Shown in pieces: positions 1 to 6,159 of a DNA stretch of 64,000 bases. Below the pieces are notes generated by a model that was given only the letters and a program-made list of their open reading frames with translations, searched no databases and was not told the DNA's origin. The stretch covers positions 1-64,000 of the forward strand of contig CAZGXW010000007.1 of assembly GCA_964529975.1 (NCBI GenBank), written 5' to 3'. The stretch comes from JADFMN01 sp964529975 (GTDB lineage Bacteria; Armatimonadota; Fimbriimonadia; Fimbriimonadales; Fimbriimonadaceae). The position numbers and the translations under genes are program-made. How positions within the stretch are numbered: position 1 is the first letter of the stretch; every line of letters begins with the position of its first letter.

Positions 1-235
1 TATGGATTGTCGTTTTGGCAGGTAGTTTGGGTAGTAAGCCCTTGGGATAAGTGGGTATTTGTTCGGAATCGAGGAGGTAGGGATGTGGGGAGGTTCGGGG
101 TTGGTTCGGGGTTGGGGGGGTGAGGTGCGGCTTGCAGTAACTCTAGGTCGCACTGACGTCCGAGGAAAGGCTTGTGCCACACCCTAACCCCCATTCCTCG
201 ACACTTGCGCTCGAGAAGTGGGGGTTATTGATCGA
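1..235. other. Non-coding stretch at window start
   Basis: I see no credible gene here. The stretch is low in complexity and rich in G: an 11-base unit GGTTCGGGGTT occurs twice in tandem near positions 93-115. Any gene belonging to this stretch would lie beyond the window edge. The carboxypeptidase gene ends at 236 reading leftward, so this is also its downstream flank, but I find no clear hairpin followed by a T-run. Confidence 0.5.
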
Positions 236-1744
236 CTAGATCTCGTAGATTGCTCGGTACTTCGTGGCGATTCCAGCGAGGTAGTCCTCGGCACCCATGG
301 GTTTGCCCGTGACCTGCTGGACAAGGTCTCGTGGCATGTAACGCGAGCCTTGCGAGTAGATCTTGCCCTGGAGCCACTTGAGCGTCGGCTCAAACTCGCC
401 CTTCGCCCAAGACGGTCGCTGGTCGCCGATCTCGCCTTCCAGCGTAGTGAGGAACTGATACGAGAGGAGGTTGCCCATGCTGTACGTTGGGAAGTAGCCC
501 ACAAGCCCAGCGGACCAATGCACGTCCTGCAGGCAACCTTTCGCATCGTTGGGAGGCGTGATGCCGAGGTAGTCCGTGTACTTCGCGTTCCAAGCCTCCG
601 GCAGGTCGGCGACCTTGAGCGAACCGTCGAGGAGCGCGCACTCGAGCTCGAATCGGACGAGAATGTGGAGGTTGTAAGTGACCTCGTCGGCCTCGACGCG
701 GATGAGCGACGGCTCGACTTTGTTGACAGCACGATGGAAGTCGTCGAGGCTTACGCTCGCAAGCGCAGGGAACGCCTTCTGCAGGTCGGGATAGAAGCGC
801 ACCCAGAACTCGCGCGACCTACCGACGATGTTCTCCCAGAACCGCGACTGGCTCTCGTGGACTCCGAGCGACACTCCGCCCGCAAGCGGCGTGCGGTCCC
901 ATTCGACGGGCGAACCCTGCTCGTACATCCCATGACCGGCCTCGTGAAGCGACCCGAAGATCGCTGAGCCCAGGAACGGTTGGAAGCGCGTGGTGAGGCG
1001 AATGTCGTTCACCGACCATCCGCTGCAGAACGGGTGCGGTGCGGTGTCCTGGCGCCCTCGATTGAAGTCGAAGCCGATGGCCTTGACGATCAGTTCTGTG
1101 AACTCTTTTTGCCTTTCGACGGGCCAATCGCCATCCAGGAACGCGTTATCGGTTTTGCGCCCGTTGGCTTGGATGTCCTTGACGAGGTCGACGAGTGGCT
1201 TTCGCACTGTGACGAACATGGCCTCTGCGTCCTTCTTTGTGGCGCCCTCTTCGTATTGGTCGAGAAGCGCGTCGTAAATGTGATCCTTATAGCCGAGGTG
1301 CTCCGCCTCTTGGCGGCAGATCTCAAACATCTTCTCGAGCGTCGGTGCAAAGGACTTGAAGTCGTTGTTCTTTCTGGCGTGCACCCATTCCTCGTGGGCG
1401 ATTGCGGCGATGCGGAGTTTCTCTGCGACGAGGCTGCTCGGGATCTTTGTGGCGAGGTCGTAACTTCTCTGCGTGACGCGAAGGAGCGCTTCTTCGACCG
1501 AGCCCGGTTTCGCTTCCTTCTTAGCGTTCTCGATCAGTCTCGCTGTCTCGTCGGCGGTCAGGAGTTCGTGCGCCATGCGCCCAAGGATCGACGTGTGGTG
1601 CGACCGGGCCTCGGCCCCACCAGGCGGCATGAAGCATTGCTGGTCCCAATCAAAGATCGCGCCCGCGCTCTGGAGGGCGTTGTAGTCGTAAAGCCTCTCC
1701 TTCAGGGCATCGATCGCGCTGGACTTTTCAAGGGTGGAAGACAT
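236..1744 (-). CDS. M32 family metallocarboxypeptidase (carboxypeptidase Taq type)
   Basis: A cytoplasmic zinc carboxypeptidase that removes C-terminal residues from peptides. The 502-residue length matches the family. The zinc-binding HEAGH lies at residues 267-271 and is followed by the family's HESQSRFWEN segment, where Glu297 would be the third zinc ligand; the HPFC motif sits near 237. There is no signal peptide. The gene starts with ATG and lacks a good ribosome-binding site; a TACACT box lies 9 bases upstream, so its messenger probably has a very short leader. It appears monocistronic. The family assignment is firm; the physiological substrate is unknown. Confidence 0.95.
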   Translation of the reverse strand: MSSTLEKSSAIDALKERLYDYNALQSAGAIFDWDQQCFMPPGGAEARSHHTSILGRMAHELLTADETARLIENAKKEAKPGSVEEALLRVTQRSYDLATKIPSSLVAEKLRIAAIAHEEWVHARKNNDFKSFAPTLEKMFEICRQEAEHLGYKDHIYDALLDQYEEGATKKDAEAMFVTVRKPLVDLVKDIQANGRKTDNAFLDGDWPVERQKEFTELIVKAIGFDFNRGRQDTAPHPFCSGWSVNDIRLTTRFQPFLGSAIFGSLHEAGHGMYEQGSPVEWDRTPLAGGVSLGVHESQSRFWENIVGRSREFWVRFYPDLQKAFPALASVSLDDFHRAVNKVEPSLIRVEADEVTYNLHILVRFELECALLDGSLKVADLPEAWNAKYTDYLGITPPNDAKGCLQDVHWSAGLVGYFPTYSMGNLLSYQFLTTLEGEIGDQRPSWAKGEFEPTLKWLQGKIYSQGSRYMPRDLVQQVTGKPMGAEDYLAGIATKYRAIYEI

Positions 1745-1753
1745 CTTGGCGCG

Positions 1754-1759
1754 AGTGTA
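1754..1759 (-). promoter_or_regulatory. Putative -10 box, carboxypeptidase gene
   Basis: TACACT on the minus strand, 9 bases before the ATG at 1744. No clear -35 element. It belongs to a recurring set of start-proximal boxes in this window. Confidence 0.4.
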
Positions 1760-1802
1760 CCGAGGGAGGTCCGGGGGTTCGGGGGCTCGGATGCGGGGCG
1801 AA

Positions 1803-1851
1803 CCCGCGAGGTCGTGCTCCCTCGATCCGCTCAGGATGTCGACCTCGCGGG
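1803..1851 (-). terminator. Long inverted repeat after the lipoprotein gene
   Basis: Perfect 12-base arms CCCGCGAGGTCG (1803-1814) and CGACCTCGCGGG (1840-1851) around a 25-base loop, just downstream of the minus-strand lipoprotein gene. There is no T-run, so factor-independent termination is uncertain. It may instead be a protein-binding or mRNA-stabilising hairpin. Confidence 0.4.
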
Positions 1852-1861
1852 GATGGCTAGG

Positions 1862-2035
1862 CTAGCGCATCTCGACTTTGCCCTGCTCTTGGATGTGCTT
1901 GGGAACCTCGCGCTCGTTCTGGATCTCTTCCACCGAGCGCGCTGGGGCGGTCTGGGACGCGGCAGCACTGCCTGAGCAACCGGCCGCCGCAATGGCTGCG
2001 GCGGCCGAAAGTGCGAGGAGGATCAGTCGCCCCAA
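1862..2035 (-). CDS. Small lipoprotein overlapping the prepilin gene
   Basis: A 57-residue reading frame with a hydrophobic signal of alanines and leucines ending in a lipobox (AAGC, Cys near residue 20), followed by a short hydrophilic tail rich in Glu, Gln and Lys. The likely start is TTG at 2035, preceded by GGGGGA at suitable spacing. This lies inside the last codons of the prepilin-type gene, whose stop is at 2023-2025, so translation is probably coupled. Lipidation at the cysteine is inferred. No function can be assigned. A longer frame extending upstream on the same strand is a shadow of the prepilin gene. Confidence 0.6.
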   Translation of the reverse strand: MGRLILLALSAAAAIAAAGCSGSAAASQTAPARSVEEIQNEREVPKHIQEQGKVEMR

Positions 2036-2865
2036 CGCGTCCCCCAGAAGTCGCGCATCTGCTCTTCGTTGTTCATCTTCGCGCACCACGCGGCGTAGTT
2101 CGGCGCGACGGAAGGCCACGGTGCAAACTTCTCGATCCCGTACTTCCCTGCGTGGCCGTCGGCATAGGCTGCGACAAAGCGAGGGCCTTCGTACTGTTGT
2201 CGGGAGTCGAAGACGAGTTGGTACCAGTCCCAACCGCCGGCGTAGTTCGTGGAGTCGGGCCAACTCGCGTAAACGCCCATGAAGTACATCCACGAGTAAG
2301 GCAGGTTGGCGTAGCGTGTCGTCGTAACGGCCATGCGGGCGGCGACGTCGTCGACGCTAGTCAGGGATCGGATGCTGGCGGTAGTTCCCCAGTTGTTGCA
2401 GTCGGTCCCGCTGTACTTCCACGAGTAACCGTCCATGTTGAGGCTGAGGTTGGTGATCCACTCCCAGCGGTACTCGTAGCCTGCGCCAAAGAACGGATCG
2501 ACGAAGACTGGTGTGCCGTCTGGCAGGGTCGAGTCTTCCCTCGGGTCACCGATGACCTTGTCGAAGAAGATGCCGCGGTTCTTGACATACGGCTGCGTCC
2601 GACCGACCCATGTGTTCGTGTTGTGGTACTGGTTCGGGTCGGTCGGCGTGCCGGTTCCATAGTGCGGCACCGCCATGTCGTCGAAGTCGGCCGAGTACAT
2701 CTGCAGACCTAGGGCGATCTGCTTCAGTCCGGAGAGTGTGGCGGTGATCTTTGCCGCTGTCTTCGCCTTCGCAAAGACCGGGAAGAGGATCGCCGCAAGG
2801 ATCGCAATGATCGCGATCACGACGAGCAACTCGATGAGCGTAAACGCCCTCTTGAATGATTTCAT
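2023..2865 (-). CDS. Prepilin-type N-terminal cleavage/methylation domain protein
   Basis: A 280-residue type IV pilin-like or pseudopilin-like protein. A short basic leader is followed by FTLIELLVVIAIIAILAA, the classical prepilin peptidase site and methylated Phe/Glu helix, then FPVFAKAK, typical of the many DUF1559-like pseudopilins in Armatimonadota and Planctomycetota. The C-terminal part is rich in Trp, Tyr and Asn and has an extracellular globular look. I chose ATG 2865 because AGGTGG lies 7 bases upstream; an ATG at 2871 would be too close to that site. Its role could be surface display, secretion or cell adhesion; no pilus assembly genes lie nearby. Confidence 0.9.
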   Translation of the reverse strand: MKSFKRAFTLIELLVVIAIIAILAAILFPVFAKAKTAAKITATLSGLKQIALGLQMYSADFDDMAVPHYGTGTPTDPNQYHNTNTWVGRTQPYVKNRGIFFDKVIGDPREDSTLPDGTPVFVDPFFGAGYEYRWEWITNLSLNMDGYSWKYSGTDCNNWGTTASIRSLTSVDDVAARMAVTTTRYANLPYSWMYFMGVYASWPDSTNYAGGWDWYQLVFDSRQQYEGPRFVAAYADGHAGKYGIEKFAPWPSVAPNYAAWCAKMNNEEQMRDFWGTRWGD

Positions 2866-2968
2866 GTGCATTCCACCTGCCAGCAAGGGCCGCCGGCGGA
2901 ACCAGGATCTCGCCTCGACTTGATGCAATCGTTAAGCGCGCCAGATTAACTACAATCGGACAACATGG

Positions 2969-3109
2969 TTAAGAGTCGTCTTGAGGCTCTCCTTCGCAAC
3001 ACGAGTGGAGGATCCGTCCGCACTTCGCGCACTGGTAGTGGGAGTGCACCCACACGACCTCGTCGCTACCGCACGGACACCGCGTCTCGATCTGTCGATC
3101 TTGGTCCAA
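2969..3109 (-). CDS. 46-residue zinc-ribbon protein after HD-GYP gene
   Basis: A short frame that begins with TTG at 3109 and has AGGGG six bases upstream. The product carries CPC near the N-terminus, CAKC in the middle and HSCC near the end, with Trp-Val-His-Ser-His between the first two, a pattern expected of a small metal-binding ribbon. It begins three codons after the TAG stop of the HD-GYP gene and is in the same frame. The cysteine pattern makes chance coding unlikely. Function unknown; a regulator or adaptor for the upstream protein is only inference. Confidence 0.7.
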   Translation of the reverse strand: MDQDRQIETRCPCGSDEVVWVHSHYQCAKCGRILHSCCEGEPQDDS

Positions 3110-3118
3110 GCCGTGCCC

Positions 3119-3709
3119 CTAGGGCGCCTGCCCGATCGGCTGGATGAGCGGCTGGACCTTCTTGAAAGCCTCGACGACCGCGGGGTCAAACTGGTCGCCG
3201 CTGCACCGGTCGATTTCCTCGATGGCTTCGGCACAACCCATCGGTTCACGCCAGGGCGTATGCTGCGTGAGGACGTCGAACGTCTCTGCCACGGCGATGA
3301 TCCGCGCGCCGAGCGGGATCGAGTCTCCTGCCAATCCGTCGGGGTAGCCCGTGCCGTCAAAGCGCTCGTGGTGGTGGCGGACCATGGGCACGGCGGGCTT
3401 AAGCCAGTCGAACTCCTCGATCACCCTCATCGCAAGTTCCGCATGCGAACGGAGTTGGGCGAGTTCCGATTCCGTAAGCCGCCCGAACTTTTTGAGAAGG
3501 TCCGGATCGACAGAAATCTTGCCGACATCGTGGAGGGCAGCGGCCCATCGCAGTTCGACGAGGTCGTCGAGTTCTAGTCCGAGTTCGTGGCCCGTCGCCG
3601 CAGCATAGACGGCGACCCGGTCGGCGTGCGCGCCCTCGCCCGGCCCGTGGCTTTCGAGCGCTCGTACGAGCGAGCGGACGGTGTCGTTTCTGGATTCGAG
3701 GTTGTTCAA
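3119..3709 (-). CDS. HD-GYP domain phosphohydrolase
   Basis: A 196-residue, single-domain protein of the family that hydrolyses cyclic di-GMP or related nucleotides. His28, the HD pair at 60-61 (context LHDVGKISVD), the HHH stretch near 112 and GTGYPDGL near 119-126, containing the GYP signature, are all present, so the metal site looks intact. There is no receiver, PAS or membrane domain. Translation starts at TTG 3709, overlapping the selA stop as TTGA, so the two are co-translated. It ends in TAG, directly followed in frame by a zinc-ribbon ORF. Substrate specificity cannot be read from sequence alone. Confidence 0.9.
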   Translation of the reverse strand: MNNLESRNDTVRSLVRALESHGPGEGAHADRVAVYAAATGHELGLELDDLVELRWAAALHDVGKISVDPDLLKKFGRLTESELAQLRSHAELAMRVIEEFDWLKPAVPMVRHHHERFDGTGYPDGLAGDSIPLGARIIAVAETFDVLTQHTPWREPMGCAEAIEEIDRCSGDQFDPAVVEAFKKVQPLIQPIGQAP

Positions 3710-5028
3710 GTTTCCCGCAGGGCCTGGATCACGGTCTGCACTTCGTCGTCCTCTACCGTCCTCGGGTCGAGCCAGAACTTGCCTTCGTTGATGTAGCCGA
3801 CGATAGGCGTCTTCCTGGCCCGCAAGGCGGCAGCGACGTCTTCGGCGTTGCCTTCGACGGAGACCCTATAGGTCGGGACGGACGCGCCAGGCAAAGAGCC
3901 GCCGCCGATTTCCGTTTGCCCTTCCTCGATCGTGGCGCCCTTCGCCCCTTGTGCGATCGCTTGCGCCATTTTCTTGACGTCTTCTAGCGACCTTCCGAGA
4001 TAGCGCCAAACCGGGACCTCGTCTTGCCGGCCATCGACGTAAAGTCGCAGAGTGGCCTCGAGCGCGGCGAGGGTGAGTTTGTCGACGCGGAACGCCCGAG
4101 CGAGCGGGTGCTTCTTGATCTTGGCGACATCGCCGAGGATGATGCCTGCCTGGGGGCCGCCGAGGAGTTTGTCCCCGCTCGCTGTGACGACCTGCGCGCC
4201 GTCCTCTAGCGCTTCTCGCAGCGTTCGCTCCTTTGGTAGGCCGTACTTTGTAGTGTCAACGAGGCAACCGCTCCCCACGTCGTCGACCAGGACGACATTT
4301 CGCTCTTTGCAGAGCTTCGCCAGGTCTTGGGCGGAGGGCTCTTCGTGAAAGCCGACGATCTTGAAGTTGCTCGGGTGGCACCGCAGGACTGCCGCCGTGT
4401 TCTCGCTGATCGCGTTGCGATAGTCCTCGAGCCGCGTCTTGTTGGTCGTCCCGACCTCGACGAGTTTGCAGCCGCTCTGCGCTACGATGTCGGGCAGGCG
4501 GAACGACCCGCCGATCTCGACCATCTGTCCCCGACTCAGGACAACTTCCCTGCCTGCGCCAATCGCGTTGAGGGCGAGGACCACGGCAGCGGCGCAGTTG
4601 TTGACCACGAGCGCGTCGGACGCGCCGGTCAGTTCTTGAAGCAACTGGCGGACGTGGTCCTGCCGCTCGCCTCGCCCCCCGCTGACCTCGTCAAACTCGA
4701 GCGAAGCGTGGGAGGATGCGACAGTGGCCACATGTTCGACGGCCGCCGGAGCGAGCCGCGCCCGGCCTAGGCCCGTGTGGAGCACGACGCCGCTCATGTT
4801 GATGGCTGGCCTAAGGGACGCCTCGCACAGCGACGCAGCGATCTCGAGGGCACGGGCCTCGACGTCGATCGACTTGCCTTGGGAGATCGCCCGTCGCGCC
4901 TCGGCGACAGCCCCGCGCGCGGCCGTCCGGCGGACGCGCTCGGAGAACGGCGCCAGGGAATCTAGGGACGCGAGGCGGTCGACGCTCGGCAGTGATCGGT
5001 AGTCAGGCAATTTGGGCAAGTATCGCAT
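3706..5028 (-). CDS. selA: L-seryl-tRNA(Sec) selenium transferase
   Basis: A PLP enzyme of selenocysteine synthesis: it converts seryl-tRNA(Sec) to selenocysteinyl-tRNA(Sec) using selenophosphate. The 440-residue protein shows the N-terminal RYLPKLP segment, the INMSGVVLHTGLGRA region, and SGDKLLGGPQAG, with the PLP-binding lysine near residue 287. Length is normal for bacterial SelA. It is the first gene of a three-gene unit with the HD-GYP and zinc-ribbon genes and is divergent from the membrane protein gene at 5062. selB, selD and the tRNA(Sec) gene are not in the window. Confidence 0.93.
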   Translation of the reverse strand: MRYLPKLPDYRSLPSVDRLASLDSLAPFSERVRRTAARGAVAEARRAISQGKSIDVEARALEIAASLCEASLRPAINMSGVVLHTGLGRARLAPAAVEHVATVASSHASLEFDEVSGGRGERQDHVRQLLQELTGASDALVVNNCAAAVVLALNAIGAGREVVLSRGQMVEIGGSFRLPDIVAQSGCKLVEVGTTNKTRLEDYRNAISENTAAVLRCHPSNFKIVGFHEEPSAQDLAKLCKERNVVLVDDVGSGCLVDTTKYGLPKERTLREALEDGAQVVTASGDKLLGGPQAGIILGDVAKIKKHPLARAFRVDKLTLAALEATLRLYVDGRQDEVPVWRYLGRSLEDVKKMAQAIAQGAKGATIEEGQTEIGGGSLPGASVPTYRVSVEGNAEDVAAALRARKTPIVGYINEGKFWLDPRTVEDDEVQTVIQALRET

Positions 5029-5048
5029 CCCAGCGAACCTCGTTTCAG

Positions 5049-5054
5049 TAGAAT
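5049..5054 (+). promoter_or_regulatory. Putative -10 box (TAGAAT)
   Basis: TAGAAT ends 7 bases before the ATG at 5062, which would place the transcript start at or next to the start codon. It also overlaps an alternative ATG at 5053, favouring 5062 as the true start. Confidence 0.5.
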
Positions 5055-5061
5055 GTTCGAC

Positions 5062-5772
5062 ATGGGAGCCACCCCTCCTGCCTTCAACCCGCCCAACCAG
5101 CAGTCCGGAAGCAAACTCTGGCTGTGGCTACTGTTGATCGTCATCGCCTTCTGCATCCTGGTGATGGTGGCCCTGTTCTTCTCGTGCAAGGCCATGATGA
5201 ACACGGGGATGAGCATGGTCTCGTGTGCGATGAACGGCGATCTGGCCCGGAACGCAGTACTGGCGTATGCCCAGGAGCACGACGGTGTCCTCCCTAACGC
5301 GGAGACTTGGCAGGACGACGTCAGAGCGAACTATGAGCGCCTGTACCAAAAGGCTATGGGAGAGATGTCCAGCGAGGACATGCCGAGTTGGCTCAAGTTG
5401 GACGTCGCAAAGCCGGGAGAGGTGCTCGGGTGTTCGATGGGAGGCACGAAGACCGGGTTCGCCTTTAACAGCGAGGTCTCGGGCAAGAAACTCTCAGACT
5501 TCACCGACCCCAAGACGACGGTGCTTATATTTGAGACCCTTTCGCCTGCCTACAACGCCTACGGGCTGGTGAAGGACAGGCCCACGGACGACCCAGCGTT
5601 GAAGTTCTTTGGTGAGAAGCGGGAGTGGATGGACTTCCATATCGAGGGCGAATCGGACATGTTCGAATCAGGCAACTCCGATTTCGACTTCGACATCAAG
5701 CCCGAAGACGGTCTGCCTGGCAAGGGAAACCCGGGTGGGACCCCGAACCAGGAGAAGCCGACGACGTCCTAA
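5062..5772 (+). CDS. Membrane-anchored protein with pseudopilin-like C-terminal domain
   Basis: A protein of about 236 residues: a short Pro/Asn-rich N-terminus, one strong transmembrane helix (LWLWLLLIVIAFCILVMVAL, about residues 22-42), then a soluble domain and a Gly/Pro/Asn-rich acidic tail. The segment after the helix (NAVLAYAQEHDGVLPNAETW) and the later NSEVSGKKLSDFTDP and VLIFET stretches resemble the body of DUF1559-like pseudopilins, but the prepilin cleavage site is missing. Topology with the C-terminal domain outside is inferred. Function unknown. The start at 5062 is preferred to 5053 because of the TAGAAT box. tatA follows 26 bases downstream with its own promoter-like box. Confidence 0.75.
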   Translation: MGATPPAFNPPNQQSGSKLWLWLLLIVIAFCILVMVALFFSCKAMMNTGMSMVSCAMNGDLARNAVLAYAQEHDGVLPNAETWQDDVRANYERLYQKAMGEMSSEDMPSWLKLDVAKPGEVLGCSMGGTKTGFAFNSEVSGKKLSDFTDPKTTVLIFETLSPAYNAYGLVKDRPTDDPALKFFGEKREWMDFHIEGESDMFESGNSDFDFDIKPEDGLPGKGNPGGTPNQEKPTTS

Positions 5773-5778
5773 CTGGCG

Positions 5779-5784
5779 TATAAT
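5779..5784 (+). promoter_or_regulatory. Putative -10 box (TATAAT) of tatA
   Basis: A perfect TATAAT 14 bases upstream of the tatA ATG. Here a ribosome-binding site (GAGGTAGGA) lies between box and start, so this gene would have a short leader, not a leaderless message. Confidence 0.5.
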
Positions 5785-5798
5785 CGAGGTAGGAACCT

Positions 5799-6026
5799 AT
5801 GACGAACCTCATCGCAATCGGACTGCCGACGGGCTCAGAGTGGCTGATCATCCTGCTCGTCATCCTGCTCTTCTTCGGCGGGGCCAAGATCCCTCAGTTG
5901 ATGCGGGGCGTTGGCAAGGGCGTTGGTGAGTTCCAGGCTGGTCTGGCACAAGGCAAGAGGGCCCTGAACAAGGCCATGGAAGAGGCGGCCGAAGAGGACG
6001 CCAACAAGACCAAGGGCGAGGCGTAG
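5799..6026 (+). CDS. tatA: Twin-arginine translocase subunit TatA/TatE
   Basis: A 75-residue component of the Tat system, which exports folded proteins. It has the standard layout: a short periplasmic N-terminus, one membrane helix (EWLIILLVILLFFGG, residues 14-28), the hinge with Lys-Ile-Pro, an amphipathic helix (LMRGVGKGVGEFQAGL) and a charged Lys/Glu tail. GAGGTAGGA is a good ribosome-binding site. tatC is not adjacent. A strong hairpin follows the gene. TatA and TatE/TatB-like paralogues cannot be told apart with certainty, but the length and hinge fit TatA. Confidence 0.93.
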   Translation: MTNLIAIGLPTGSEWLIILLVILLFFGGAKIPQLMRGVGKGVGEFQAGLAQGKRALNKAMEEAAEEDANKTKGEA

Positions 6027-6050
6027 GCCTCATTCAAACTCATTCATCGG

Positions 6051-6075
6051 GCCCCTGCAGTTCGACTGCGGGGGC
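6051..6075 (+). terminator. Hairpin terminator after tatA
   Basis: Stem GCCCCTGCAG / CTGCGGGGGC (10 pairs, one G-T) with loop TTCGA, followed by a modest T-rich stretch (TTCGATCTTCTT). A plausible terminator for tatA. Confidence 0.6.
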
Positions 6076-6159
6076 TTCGATCTTCTTGGAGCCAAACCGG
6101 GTTCAAAACCGTAATAAAGAAGCGTCATACTGAAGGGAGACCCCCTCGGAGACCTGAGC

